A DNA stretch of 28,858 nucleotides from a virus: IMG/VR virus record IMGVR_UViG_3300021957_000214, positions 1-28,858 of that record. One strand, 5' to 3'. Positions 21,820 to 28,858 of this stretch are shown one piece after another. The notes below the pieces were generated by a model, which was not told where the DNA came from, searched no databases, and was given only the letters and a program-made list of their open reading frames with translations. How positions within the stretch are numbered: the stretch's first letter is position 1; each line of letters opens with the position of its first letter. A program made the translations under genes and the position numbers.

Positions 21820-22281
21820 ATGCAAGATTTAACAAATAATATTGTCGTAAGTAACTCAATTATCAACGCTGTTAAAACTGCAGGTGCCAATGGTACAACT
21901 GTAGATTTAAAAGGGTTTGAAGAAGCAACTGCTATAGTAGATGTTGGACAAGAAGGAGATGTTCTTTCAGGTTCAATCTACTTTGAAGTTTCCCTACAAC
22001 ATTCTGATGATGATTCTACTTGGACTGACTTAGTTCAAGCTGATATCGTTAATGGGACTATCGCAGCAGGTGGTATCTGGTTAAAACTAGATGGCACAAC
22101 TGATGGTGACCCAGGAACTACTGGTGGAGATTGGCAGGTTGGATATGTAGGTGGTAAACGCTATTTGAGATTAGTTCTAGCTAAAGCGGGAACTCATTCT
22201 AATGGTACGCCTATTAGTGGCGTGATTGTAAAGAGCAGACCTCGTGTTGCTCCTAAGTCAAACACTATCCATAACGCTTAA
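21820..22281 (+). CDS. Probable capsid decoration or head-associated protein
   Basis: A 153-residue beta-rich protein directly after the capsid gene, before a strong terminator, implying high-level expression together with capsid. Features: 'GFEEATAIVDVGQEGDVLSG', 'FEVSLQHSDDDSTWTDLV', a Gly/Thr-rich loop, and RYLRLVLAKAGTHSNG. The pattern 'QHSDDxSTW' followed by 'YLRL' is common in phage proteins at this locus. Lack of cysteines and membrane segments fits a secretion-free virion protein. A decoration role is inferred from position and composition. AAGGAG ribosome site. Confidence 0.55.
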   Translation: MQDLTNNIVVSNSIINAVKTAGANGTTVDLKGFEEATAIVDVGQEGDVLSGSIYFEVSLQHSDDDSTWTDLVQADIVNGTIAAGGIWLKLDGTTDGDPGTTGGDWQVGYVGGKRYLRLVLAKAGTHSNGTPISGVIVKSRPRVAPKSNTIHNA

Positions 22282-22290
22282 TTGAGCAAA

Positions 22291-22320
22291 CTTTGGGGGG
22301 TTTAATTACCCCCCTTTTAT
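22291..22320 (+). terminator. Rho-independent terminator after the capsid genes
   Basis: GGGGGGT pairs with ACCCCCC (22295-22301 with 22308-22314), leaving a six-base loop, followed by TTTTAT. This is the clearest intrinsic terminator in the window and sits right after the capsid and decoration genes. The upstream CTTT and downstream tract give it weaker bidirectional character. Partial read-through must feed the downstream head-tail genes unless promoters such as 22868 suffice. Confidence 0.85.
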
Positions 22321-22334
22321 ATAAAGGAGATAAC

Positions 22335-22493
22335 ATGCCAAGTGTACATAACAAAAAACCAACTAAAGGAAGCGGCTACGATAAGAAACCAAAGAAAGGA
22401 AGCGGCTACGGAAAAAAACCTAAAGACAGTAAACTAGCAGGTGCAAGTAAAAAACCAAAATCTAAATTTGGAAGTTATTTAAGAGGTGAATAA
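22335..22493 (+). CDS. Lys/Gly-rich small repeat protein (52 aa)
   Basis: A very basic protein with tandem units (KKPTKGSGYD, KKPKKGSGYG, KKPKDSK, KKPKSK). The start is ATG 22335 with AAGGAGATAAC; an upstream in-frame codon would read through the terminator. The unit is also visible in the DNA: AAAGGAAGCGGCTACG occurs at 22365-22380 and again at 22395-22410. The composition suggests nucleic-acid binding or a disordered virion-associated peptide. No family recognised. Confidence 0.65.
   Translation: MPSVHNKKPTKGSGYDKKPKKGSGYGKKPKDSKLAGASKKPKSKFGSYLRGE
22365..22410 (+). repeat. Tandem 30-bp-period coding repeat
   Basis: The 16-mer AAAGGAAGCGGCTACG is present twice, 30 bases apart, inside the Lys/Gly-rich gene. 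The intervening bases encode the KKP parts of each unit. Confidence 0.8.
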
Positions 22494-22495
22494 CA

Positions 22496-22855
22496 ATGTC
22501 AAGAACATATAAAATAATAGTCCCTAAACCTGCGGCAAGCAATGAAAAAGGTACAGAAGTAAAACTATATAAAGCCAACGAAATAATTAGTTCTGAAGGC
22601 CAATGGCAAGATGAAGTAATGGACACATTTATAAAAAATGGTTGGGCTATAGAAGTCAAAGTAGACTCTGTACAAGAAACATTAGACGTAAAAGCAGAAG
22701 TTAAAAAGGTCAAAAGGGCTAGAAATGCTAAAGGTCAACTAAAAGCAGATGACCCTACTACACCTGATGTGAATGAAGCATATGAAGGTGGAGTAGCACC
22801 AGTAAAAACTACAAAAAAGACTACAAAAAAGAAGACTACTAAGAAAAAGTCATAA
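22496..22855 (+). CDS. Head-module protein with Lys/Thr-rich tail, unknown function
   Basis: A 119-residue protein. The N-terminal half is a small folded domain (TYKIIVPKPAASNEKGTEVK, then a helix 'QWQDEVMDTFIKNGWAIEVK'). The linker 'RARNAKGQLKADDPTTPDVN' and EAYEGG are typical of small proteins next to phage capsid genes. The end KTTKKTTKKKTTKKKS is a highly basic, disordered tail. Two bases downstream of the Lys/Gly-rich gene. Possibly a virion internal or connector-associated protein. Confidence 0.65.
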   Translation: MSRTYKIIVPKPAASNEKGTEVKLYKANEIISSEGQWQDEVMDTFIKNGWAIEVKVDSVQETLDVKAEVKKVKRARNAKGQLKADDPTTPDVNEAYEGGVAPVKTTKKTTKKKTTKKKS

Positions 22856-22867
22856 TTCACCTTTTTA

Positions 22868-22896
22868 TTGTATCTAGGCGATTAATGGCATAGAAT
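22868..22896 (+). promoter_or_regulatory. Sigma70-like promoter giving a leaderless transcript
   Basis: TTGTAT (22868-22873), a 17-base spacer and TAGAAT (22891-22896, five of six). The expected start of transcription, about seven bases downstream, coincides with the ATG at 22903, and no ribosome site precedes that ATG. Confidence 0.5.
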
Positions 22897-22902
22897 AGTT
22901 TT

Positions 22903-23103
22903 ATGGCAGTCAAGATACCAAGCGATACTATAAGTAAACTAGAAGCACATGAACGTGAATGTGCTATTAGATACGAGAATATAGATAGAAGGTTAGAAAG
23001 TGGTTCAAAGAGATTTGATAGACTTGAAAATCTTATTTATGGACTCTATGGCTTAATTATCGCTTCAATGTTTGGGCTAATAATAGAAAGAATATTTTTT
23101 TAG
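22903..23103 (+). CDS. Small coiled-coil membrane protein, XhlA/holin-like
   Basis: A 66-residue protein with a charged helical N-terminus (SKLEAHERECAIRYENIDRR, LESGSKRFDRLEN) followed by one hydrophobic segment near the C-terminus (LIYGLYGLIIASMFGLII, about residues 44-61). This is the architecture of XhlA-type phage proteins, which assist lysis, and of small membrane-anchored holin partners. No Shine-Dalgarno is visible, but a promoter places the transcript start at the ATG. Its location in the head module, far from the endolysin, is unusual. Lysis role inferred. Confidence 0.6.
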   Translation: MAVKIPSDTISKLEAHERECAIRYENIDRRLESGSKRFDRLENLIYGLYGLIIASMFGLIIERIFF

Positions 23104-23112
23104 GAGAATAAT

Positions 23113-23292
23113 ATGTCAGAAGACTTAAACTACGAATCACTATATAACACAGCACAGCAAGAACTAGCTAATGCACAACATACTATTAGGGTATTAGTCC
23201 AAAAGCTACAAGAAGCACAAGGTGATGATACTGTAGTAGGCGAACAACCAATAGTAGAAGAAGCAAAGGCTGATAAGAAAAAAGCTAATTAG
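23113..23292 (+). CDS. Small coiled-coil protein (59 aa)
   Basis: A 59-codon frame with a strong ribosome site (AGGAGAATAAT before ATG). It starts MSEDLNYESLYNTAQQELAN, continues with a heptad-like helix (AQHTIRVLVQKLQEAQ), and ends in a charged tail (EEAKADKKKAN). It fills the space between the membrane protein and the connector gene, with its stop overlapping the next ribosome site. No family recognised. Confidence 0.7.
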   Translation: MSEDLNYESLYNTAQQELANAQHTIRVLVQKLQEAQGDDTVVGEQPIVEEAKADKKKAN

Positions 23293-23301
23293 GAGTGGTA
23301 A

Positions 23302-23958
23302 ATGGCAGGTCTAGTTTTACATACAGCACCTGCATCAGAACCTATAACCCTTGCAGAAGCAAAGTCATATTTAAGAGTAGATAGTTCAGGTGATGATGCT
23401 TTAATAACATCACTAATCGTTTCTGCAAGAATGTTGTGTGAAGAACACATGCAAAGGGCGATCATGTCTCAGACTTTGCAATTATTTATAGACAGCACAA
23501 GAGATATAGATGAACCTTTATGGGAAGGTACAAGAACAGGTCCTTATCTAAATTACTACAAAAACTATATTGATTTACCTATGCCTGTTATATCTTCAGT
23601 GACGCATGTAAAAACTTACGACGATGCTGATAATGCAACTATTTTTGCAAGCACTAGATACTATGTTGATAAAGCAAGACAACCTGCAAGGGTAGTTTTA
23701 AGAACAGGTGAAACTTTGCCTACAGCATTAAGAGTAGCTAATGCTATAGAAGTTCAATATGTAACAGGTTATTCATCAGCTAACGCAGTTCCTGAACCAA
23801 TAAAATTTGCTATCTATCAAGTTCTTACATATTTGTACGAACACAGAGGTGATATGTATGAAGGTAAAACTTCACTACCTGCTACTGCAACTAAGCTTCT
23901 TGCTCCGTATGTAGTTTACAGCGGAATGGGTAGTTCAAAACTCATGTCATTAGGATAA
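23302..23958 (+). CDS. Head-tail connector, HK97 gp6-like
   Basis: A 218-residue adaptor expected to form a ring below the portal. The diagnostic N-terminus is 'PITLAEAKSYLRVDSSGDDA' followed by 'LITSLIVSARMLCEEHMQRA'. The later part includes 'PVISSVTHVKTYDDADN', 'YYVDKARQPARVVLR', EVQYVTGYSSANAVPEP, and a helix 'IKFAIYQVLTYLYEHRGDMY', as in long gp6-like proteins of GTA-like phages. Its stop overlaps the next start (TAATGA). Confidence 0.88.
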   Translation: MAGLVLHTAPASEPITLAEAKSYLRVDSSGDDALITSLIVSARMLCEEHMQRAIMSQTLQLFIDSTRDIDEPLWEGTRTGPYLNYYKNYIDLPMPVISSVTHVKTYDDADNATIFASTRYYVDKARQPARVVLRTGETLPTALRVANAIEVQYVTGYSSANAVPEPIKFAIYQVLTYLYEHRGDMYEGKTSLPATATKLLAPYVVYSGMGSSKLMSLG

Positions 23959-24284
23959 TGAGCCGAGTAGGTCAACTCAGACACCAAATTACCCTTCAAG
24001 GTCAAGGCACAACTAGAGATGCAGGTGGTGGTATAAGTTCAGGTTGGTCAACTATTGCTTCTGTATACGCTGATATAAAGCCTAAAAGTGGGAAAGAGGT
24101 ATATGCACAAGGTAAACTGGTTGGAAGCGTGTCACACGAGATTACAGTACGTTATAGGACTGATATTACTAACGCTTCTAGGATTAGTTTTGATAGTAAG
24201 TTATTTAATGTTAGGGCTATTATCAATGTTGATGAAAGGGATAGATTCCTTAAACTTCTTTGCGAACAAGGAATAGCAACATGA
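23958..24284 (+). CDS. Head-tail adaptor/stopper (SPP1 gp16-like)
   Basis: A 108-residue beta-rich protein of the Phage_H_T_join type: 'VGQLRHQITLQGQGTTRDAG', 'GWSTIASVYADIKPKSGKEV', 'SHEITVRYRTDITNASRISF', ending with 'NVRAIINVDERDRFLKLLCE'. It closes the head after packaging and joins it to the tail. Overlaps both neighbours by a few bases (ATGA at 24281). Confidence 0.9.
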   Translation: MSRVGQLRHQITLQGQGTTRDAGGGISSGWSTIASVYADIKPKSGKEVYAQGKLVGSVSHEITVRYRTDITNASRISFDSKLFNVRAIINVDERDRFLKLLCEQGIAT

Positions 24285-24706
24285 AAACTAAAAATTTTAA
24301 TACGTTGAAGAAAAGCATTAATAAAAAACTCACTACAAACGCAAGAAAAAATACACTAACAGCTGTTACACGCGGTACAGGTATGGTTGAAAAAACTGCA
24401 CAAGAAAGTATAAAGAATAAAGGTACAGGTAGGTCTTATACAAGAAGAGGTATAACACATACAGCTTCAGCACCAGGACAGCCACCTGCCACAGATACTG
24501 GTTTTTTAGGGCAAAATATAACAATGAATGTTAAGAGTATGCCTAACGGAACTGTAGTAGGACAAGTTATTTCAGCAGCACCTTATTCTAAGGCTTTAGA
24601 GTTTGGAACGACTACTATAGAAGCTAGACCCTTTATGCAACCTGCATTAGAGAAAAATAAAAAGAAGATCGTTAATATTTTTAAACAGCACGGTGTTATA
24701 AAATGA
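24281..24706 (+). CDS. Tail completion/connector protein, HK97 gp10-like
   Basis: A 141-residue basic protein. Start chosen at ATG 24281 (AAGGA upstream, ATGA overlap with the adaptor gene). Family features: an N-terminal helix, 'SAPGQPPATDTGFLGQNITM', then 'YSKALEFGTTTIEARPFMQP' and ALEKNKKKIVNIF. The 'APGxPPAxDTGxL' and 'YAxxLEFGT..ARPFMxPAL' blocks are hallmarks of HK97-gp10_like proteins. Confidence 0.9.
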   Translation: MKTKNFNTLKKSINKKLTTNARKNTLTAVTRGTGMVEKTAQESIKNKGTGRSYTRRGITHTASAPGQPPATDTGFLGQNITMNVKSMPNGTVVGQVISAAPYSKALEFGTTTIEARPFMQPALEKNKKKIVNIFKQHGVIK

Positions 24707-25110
24707 GTATAGGCCAGTTCGCTTTACAGTCAGCTATATACAGCACTTTATCTAATGATAATAATCTTACCCAAGTTCTAGGAGCAGGTGTATATGACGA
24801 GGTTACAGAAGGTGCTACATACCCTTTTGTAGCTCTAGGTGAAGAAACCGCTGTTGATTATAGTACTAAAGATTTAGTAGGCGGTGAAACTACTGTTAAT
24901 ATACACATATGGTCACAATACAAAGGTTCTAAAGAAACTAAAAATATAATGGACAAGATACACGATTTATTGCATGATAGTAACTTAACGGTCAGTGGAT
25001 TTAATCTGATAAATCTCAGATTTGAATATTCTGATATAATGAGAGACCCAGATGGTGTTACTCGTCATGGAGTCATGAGATTCCGAGCAATAATTTTAGG
25101 TACTAACTAA
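24703..25110 (+). CDS. Tail completion protein (DUF3168)
   Basis: A 135-residue protein with the DUF3168 pattern: 'LQSAIYSTLSNDNNLTQVLG', GVYDEVTEGATYPFVALGE, 'TTVNIHIWSQYKGSKETKNI', and 'RDPDGVTRHGVMRFRAIIL'. Family members cap the tail tube and set the tail-head joint. Overlaps the gp10-like gene by four bases (ATGA). Confidence 0.9.
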   Translation: MSIGQFALQSAIYSTLSNDNNLTQVLGAGVYDEVTEGATYPFVALGEETAVDYSTKDLVGGETTVNIHIWSQYKGSKETKNIMDKIHDLLHDSNLTVSGFNLINLRFEYSDIMRDPDGVTRHGVMRFRAIILGTN

Positions 25111-25127
25111 TTTTATAGGAGAAAAAA

Positions 25128-25571
25128 ATGGCAGCACAAAAAGGGAAAGATGTTTTAATTAAACTAGATGACGGTGGAACGTACACTACTATCGGTGGAT
25201 TAAGGTCTTCATCAATAACACTCAGTGACGAAGCAGTAGATATTACTAATAAAAGTAGCAGTGGTTACAGGACTTTATTAGCAGGAGCAGGTGTAAATAG
25301 TATAGCTATAAGTGGTTCAGGAGTATTCACTGATGATGCTGTAGAAAATCTATTAAAAGATGCATACTTAGCACAGCAGAATATAGCAGTTGATGGTACA
25401 TCAGCACAAACACCTGCTTTTGAAAACTTTGAATTCTATATACCTACATTCTTTAAATTTAGAGGAGCATTCCAAATTACCTCATTAGAATATGCAGGTG
25501 AGTATAACGGAGAAGCTACTTATTCAATGTCTTTTGAATCATCAGGTATTATCGCAGTAACAGCGGCATAA
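25128..25571 (+). CDS. Major tail tube protein (TP901-1-like)
   Basis: A 147-residue beta-rich tube subunit: 'KGKDVLIKLDDGGTYTTIGG', 'SITLSDEAVDITNKSSSGYR', 'SIAISGSGVFTDDAVENLL', and the terminal strand 'YNGEATYSMSFESSGII'. It forms the hexameric rings of a non-contractile tail; there is no sheath gene, so the tail is of siphovirus type. AGGAGAAAAAA ribosome site. Confidence 0.9.
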   Translation: MAAQKGKDVLIKLDDGGTYTTIGGLRSSSITLSDEAVDITNKSSSGYRTLLAGAGVNSIAISGSGVFTDDAVENLLKDAYLAQQNIAVDGTSAQTPAFENFEFYIPTFFKFRGAFQITSLEYAGEYNGEATYSMSFESSGIIAVTAA

Positions 25572-25572
25572 T

Positions 25573-25821
25573 ATGTCTTGGTCTAGAATAAAAATAGACG
25601 CAGATGGTGAAAAGCTTAATGCTTTTATCAATCATGACAAAACTGAAATCTGTATACACAATATCATAGACATTGGTGACAGTGTAAAAGTTGGAAATAA
25701 AGAATATCAAGTTTTATCATCATCAATAGATACAGTAAGCGATATGTTAACAATTAAAGTACTTGCAAAAGCAAGCAAACCAAAGGAGAAAAAGTCAGAT
25801 GGCAAATCCACTAAAGGGTGA
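25573..25821 (+). CDS. Unknown small tail-module protein (82 aa)
   Basis: An 82-residue protein between the tail tube and chaperone genes: beta-rich N-terminal 65 residues ([31 protein letters not shown]) and a Lys-rich end ([15 protein letters not shown]). It overlaps the chaperone gene by 23 bases in another frame. No family recognised; it may be a tail-tube accessory. Confidence 0.65.
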   Translation: MSWSRIKIDADGEKLNAFINHDKTEICIHNIIDIGDSVKVGNKEYQVLSSSIDTVSDMLTIKVLAKASKPKEKKSDGKSTKG

Positions 25822-26149
25822 AGTTACTCTTAATTTAGCAGGTAAAGATTACAAAGCGAGATTAACTATTGATGCAATTATGCAGATAGAAGATGCTTGT
25901 GATTGTGGAATCATAAAACTTGCGACAAAAATGGGAGAAGCTGATATCCGTATGTCAGAAATTCTTCATGTGTTATTACCTGCACTAAGAGGTGGCGGTA
26001 ATGATATACAAAGAACAGATGTACTTAAAATAGTTCAAGAAGCAGGTATAGTGAAATCTACAGCAGCAGTTGCTAATTTACTTGCTAAATCTCTAACTGA
26101 TGATTCAGAGGAAGAAGCAGACGAGGGAAAGCAAGAACAGGCGGACTAA
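25799..26149 (+). CDS. Tail assembly chaperone, GTA/Phage_TAC type (G-equivalent)
   Basis: A 116-residue chaperone: '[20 protein letters not shown]', [19 protein letters not shown], '[19 protein letters not shown]', and an acidic Glu/Asp/Gln tail ([14 protein letters not shown]). This matches the GTA-type tail assembly chaperones. The start is ATG 25799 with AAAGGAG upstream. The acidic tail codons contain GGGAAAG (26125-26131), the heptamer used for the -1 frameshift in lambda G/GT, and the -1 frame is open to 26352. Coats or recruits the tape measure during tail assembly. Confidence 0.85.
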   Translation: MANPLKGEVTLNLAGKDYKARLTIDAIMQIEDACDCGIIKLATKMGEADIRMSEILHVLLPALRGGGNDIQRTDVLKIVQEAGIVKSTAAVANLLAKSLTDDSEEEADEGKQEQAD

Positions 26150-26352
26150 GTGAATCCTTACCCGTCAAACGATACTTTTCTATTTGTGTTGGCATGATGG
26201 GTATGTCTCCTAACGATTTTTGGCAATCAAGCCCACAAGAAATATATCTAGCCATAGAAGGTTTTTCTGAATTTAATGGTGGTTCTAAAACTGAAGAACC
26301 AATGTCAAAAGACCGCGTAAAAGAAATGATGGAGTTATACCCTGATGGCTAA
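25799..26352 (+). CDS. Tail assembly chaperone frameshift product (GT-equivalent)
   Basis: A -1 shift at GGGAAAG (26125-26131) in the chaperone gene gives a 184-residue fusion. It has 111 zero-frame residues followed by 73 from the -1 frame, beginning [16 protein letters not shown] and containing '[20 protein letters not shown]'. That C-terminal motif resembles the small protein that follows the tail chaperone in gene transfer agents (rcc01693/TIGR02216-like, DUF2376). The -1 extension has no strong start codon and ribosome site of its own, so the fusion is the most likely way to make it. It ends eight bases inside the tape measure gene. The frameshift itself is predicted, not shown. Confidence 0.75.
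26125..26131 (+). other. Programmed -1 ribosomal frameshift site GGGAAAG
   Basis: In zero frame the bases are read as (ga)G GGA AAG, the canonical X-XXY-YYZ slippery layout and the same heptamer as in lambda G/GT. The zero-frame stop is 16 bases downstream (26147-26149), while the -1 frame continues 73 codons. Confidence 0.8.
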
Positions 26353-28807
26353 TCCAGTAGACACATTACTAGTTGAGATAAGAGCCGAAACTGCCCAATT
26401 AAAAAAGGGTTTGGATAAGGTAAACAAACAACTAGATAAAACTAAGAAACAATCAGGTGCGGCAGTCAATGCCCTAAAAGGTTTTGGTTCTATTATAGCG
26501 ACTCTAGGTTTAACTAGACTGGTCGGCGATACTATAAACACAATAAGAACATTTGAAGACTTAGAAGCCACACTAACAGCCATAACAGGAAGTGCAAAAA
26601 CAGCGGCACTTTCTTTTGATTTAATTAGACAATTTACCTCAAAAACAACATTCCAACTTGAAGGAGTGGCTGAAGCATTTATAAGTTTACTTCAAGCAGG
26701 TGTAACGCCTACTGAAGAAGCTTTGAGTGACTTCGGTAATCTAGCCGCAGCATTCGGTAAAGATATATCACAAGTAGCACAAGCAACCTTTAGAGCAGTT
26801 ACTGGTGAGATGGAGATGTTGAAACAGTTTAACGTAGTTGCTAAATTAGAAGGCGATAAAGTTAGAGTTACTTTCGGTGGTGTAACAAAAGAAATAGAAA
26901 GAAATGGTACTGCTATAGCAGAATATTTAAGAACATTAGGAAGAGAAAATTTCCCAACAGCTTTAGAAGATAGAGCAAACACACTTTCAGGTGCAATATC
27001 TAACGTCAGTGATGGTGTTGCTGAGTTTATGGTTTCTATAGGTGAAGGTGGCCTTAAAGATTCTTTAGTAACTATAGCAAGAGAGATGAGGAAAGTCCTT
27101 GATGAAGCTAAACCACTAGCAGAAGCAATAGGTGCAGTGTTAGGAACAGCTGTAAAGATATTCGGTACAGCTTTAATACTTGTAATTGAAAACTTTAAAA
27201 TATTATTGTCTTTAATAATGGCTAAAGCATTCAGTATGCTACCTGCAGCATTTATAGCGACAACAACAGCGGTAAAAGGTTTAAATATTTCTTTAGCAAC
27301 CACAAATTTACAACTTGCAAGAATGACAAAATTCTTGAAAGCATCAAAACTTACAGTTCTATTAGCAGGTATAGGTCTGTTAACAGTACCCTTATATAAC
27401 TGGGCAACAGCTGAAGAAGAAGTTAATGAAGAACTAGATGAGACTATTGATAAGTCAGCAGAACTTACTAAAGCATTAGCTAAACCTGTTCCATTCATGG
27501 ATAGGCTAGGTAAAAAAACTAAAGATACATTAAAGTTTTTGCAAGAGTTTGGAACTGTAGCTAAAACTACTGACCAAAAAATAAGAGAATTCGCAGATGG
27601 AGGTATGGCTGATTTAGAAAAGATGGCATCTGCTTTCGTAGGTGAAAAGTTTGAGATTGCTTTTAGTGGTTTTGTTGGTCCTATTGATGATAAAGCTATA
27701 CAGCAGTTTAACAAAGATATGAGAGATTCTTTCTTCAAAGAGACTTTTGGTGCTGATGAAGATACAGTAATGAAAAGAATAGGTCTTATGCCTGTTGGGG
27801 AAATACAAGGTGCTATTAAAAACGTACAGGGTGTCATAAATAAAGAACTTGACCCTAAAGGAATAAAAATATATCAAGACCTATTAAATGATGAAACTAA
27901 ATTAGCAGACTTTTTTAAATTAGCAGGTTCAGAAGCGGCATTTTTCGGTAAAGATATAGATGAAGTAGAAGCTATTTTACAAAAGTTTGTTAACGACGCT
28001 CTAAACCCAACTAAGCTAACTAAAGCTGAAGAATCTCTAAGAGCCATATTTGATTCTGGTGCCGAAAGTGACATGGAAGTAGCTACAGGCATAGAAAATA
28101 TAGATGAAGCTTTAGCAAACTTACACGCAAAGTTGTTATTAGTTGACGAAGGCTTTGCTAAATCTGGAATATCTGTAGATGAGTTTGTTGCACAATATAA
28201 TAAAGGCGTTGATAGTATGTCTAAAAAGACAGAAGACCTTGTTCCAACTCTAAGCGGTGAACTTAAAGATGCTATTACACAAACAGCTAATGCTTTTTCA
28301 AACGAATTTGTTGACTCTTTAGCTGAAGGTCAAGGTGCTTTAGAGTCATTTAAAGACTTTTCCGACAATATAGTAAAACAAATCATTTCAATTTTCATAC
28401 AACTAGCTGTAGTTAATAGAATATTAAATGGCATATTTGGTGCAGGTACTTTTGACCAAGTTGATTTTAAGGGTGGTAAGGCAAACTTTAGAGAAGCTCA
28501 AAGGAAAACTGCAGGTGGCGGTGCAGCTTTTAATAGTCAGGCCATGTTAGTAGGTGAACGTGGTCCTGAAATATTTGTTCCACATTCTAATGGTAATATT
28601 TTAAATAATATGAATAGCAAAAATGCTATGGGTGGTGGTGGAACTACAGTAATAAATCAATCTATAAATTTTGCTACAGGCATAGTTCCAACTGTAAGGG
28701 CAGAGGTTACAAAGATGATGCCACAGATAGCAGATGTAACAAAAGCGGCAGTACAAGAATCAGCAATGCGTGGTGGTAACTTTAGAAGGAGTCTAGTCGG
28801 TGGGTAA
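26345..28807 (+). CDS. Tape measure protein
   Basis: An 820-residue tail length-determining protein. The N-terminus is a coiled coil (ETAQLKKGLDKVNKQLDKTK), followed by 'TINTIRTFEDLEATLTAITG' and 'FNVVAKLEGDKVRVTFGG', typical of tape measures. The centre has hydrophobic helices (GTALILVIENFKILLSLIM; VLLAGIGLLTVPLYNW), and the C-terminal region has 'FKDFSDNIVKQIISIFIQ' and 'SQAMLVGERGPEIFVPHSNG', a common C-terminal tape-measure block. With the usual rule of about 0.15 nm per residue, the tail would be near 120 nm. It overlaps the frameshift product by eight bases. Confidence 0.93.
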   Translation: MANPVDTLLVEIRAETAQLKKGLDKVNKQLDKTKKQSGAAVNALKGFGSIIATLGLTRLVGDTINTIRTFEDLEATLTAITGSAKTAALSFDLIRQFTSKTTFQLEGVAEAFISLLQAGVTPTEEALSDFGNLAAAFGKDISQVAQATFRAVTGEMEMLKQFNVVAKLEGDKVRVTFGGVTKEIERNGTAIAEYLRTLGRENFPTALEDRANTLSGAISNVSDGVAEFMVSIGEGGLKDSLVTIAREMRKVLDEAKPLAEAIGAVLGTAVKIFGTALILVIENFKILLSLIMAKAFSMLPAAFIATTTAVKGLNISLATTNLQLARMTKFLKASKLTVLLAGIGLLTVPLYNWATAEEEVNEELDETIDKSAELTKALAKPVPFMDRLGKKTKDTLKFLQEFGTVAKTTDQKIREFADGGMADLEKMASAFVGEKFEIAFSGFVGPIDDKAIQQFNKDMRDSFFKETFGADEDTVMKRIGLMPVGEIQGAIKNVQGVINKELDPKGIKIYQDLLNDETKLADFFKLAGSEAAFFGKDIDEVEAILQKFVNDALNPTKLTKAEESLRAIFDSGAESDMEVATGIENIDEALANLHAKLLLVDEGFAKSGISVDEFVAQYNKGVDSMSKKTEDLVPTLSGELKDAITQTANAFSNEFVDSLAEGQGALESFKDFSDNIVKQIISIFIQLAVVNRILNGIFGAGTFDQVDFKGGKANFREAQRKTAGGGAAFNSQAMLVGERGPEIFVPHSNGNILNNMNSKNAMGGGGTTVINQSINFATGIVPTVRAEVTKMMPQIADVTKAAVQESAMRGGNFRRSLVGG

Positions 28808-28858
28808 ATTAGTAACAATGCCAAACACTCCTAACTTTGTTAGAAGTAACTTTAAATT
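28800..28858 (+). CDS. Start of a downstream tail gene (partial)
   Basis: An open frame begins at GTG 28800 (overlapping the tape measure end) or, more likely, ATG 28818, and runs off the window. The visible start is MPNTPNFVRSNFK. Its place after the tape measure fits a distal-tail or baseplate component. Too short to name. Confidence 0.5.
   Translation, partial: MGKLVTMPNTPNFVRSNFK

Noticed and set aside
22293-22334. Upstream start for the Lys/Gly-rich gene
   Set aside because: It would start inside the terminator hairpin; the ATG at 22335 has AAGGAG at proper distance.
26211-26352. Independent small gene starting at the ATG cluster near 26200
   Set aside because: No ribosome site, and the frame is open upstream to the slippery heptamer; the frameshift fusion explains it better, although an internal start is not excluded.
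26692-27837. A 381-codon open frame on the minus strand
   Set aside because: It lies wholly inside the tape measure gene, starts without a ribosome site, and its translation is low-complexity Ser/Ala/Leu, as expected of an antisense shadow.
1-28858. Integrase, CRISPR array, transposon
   Set aside because: No recombinase signature, regularly spaced repeats or terminal inverted repeats with transposase were found, so lysogeny cannot be argued from this window.

Overview
This window is a contiguous piece of a tailed, siphovirus-type bacteriophage genome. It is strongly AT-rich, densely packed with short overlapping genes, and contains no bacterial housekeeping genes. The head and tail module is HK97-like, with several parts (gp6- and gp10-type connectors, a GTA-type tail chaperone) of the sort seen in alphaproteobacterial phages and gene transfer agents. 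With the AT-rich base composition this suggests a marine or freshwater phage, perhaps of an alphaproteobacterium; the host is an inference. No integrase, tRNA gene, CRISPR array or insertion sequence was seen. Both ends are open: bases 2-46 hold the last codons of an upstream gene, and a tail gene starts at about 28800 and runs off the end.

Layout. (1) 48-708, plus strand: GH24 lysozyme and a small unknown gene. (2) 701-5032, minus strand: small accessory genes, including a lone ArdC N-terminal-like domain and a DUF3846-like protein, then a recombination block (HNH nuclease, putative ssDNA-binding protein, winged helix, Rad52/Erf-like annealing protein, Cas4/RecB-like exonuclease). (3) 5115-9530, plus strand: a Cro-like regulator followed by a tightly overlapping DNA hypermodification operon: ParB-like protein, TET/JBP-type 2OG-Fe(II) dioxygenase, a PLP-enzyme/aGPT-pyrophosphorylase fusion, and a 5-hydroxymethyl-base DNA kinase. 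(4) 9520-13764, minus strand: T7-like primase-helicase, replication initiator and five small genes, one with a zincin-like HDxGH motif. (5) 13929-28858, plus strand: terminase, portal, Mu F-like protein, prohead protease, capsid, connectors, tail tube, tail chaperones with a programmed -1 frameshift, and tape measure. This is interrupted at 18532-19529 by three minus-strand genes with their own early-type promoter.

How it works together. The modification operon can be read as a pathway acting on DNA after replication. The dioxygenase hydroxylates the methyl group of thymine (or of 5-methylcytosine), the kinase phosphorylates the hydroxymethyl group, the pyrophosphorylase domain replaces the phosphate with an amine or amino acid, and the PLP domain remodels the adduct. 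The finished base would protect the phage genome from restriction. The regulator at 5115 probably controls this operon and the divergent recombination operon. A short box (TATTCCAAA, usually extended by AAGGG) lies in the spacer of both divergent promoters there. It also sits just upstream of the -35 of four other minus-strand promoters and just upstream of the terminase promoter, so one factor may coordinate most transcription units.

There is no gene-free stretch above 300 bases. The largest gaps (2493-2594, 5033-5114, 11858-11934, 13765-13928, 18434-18531, 19530-19733) hold promoters or possible RNA structure and are described individually.
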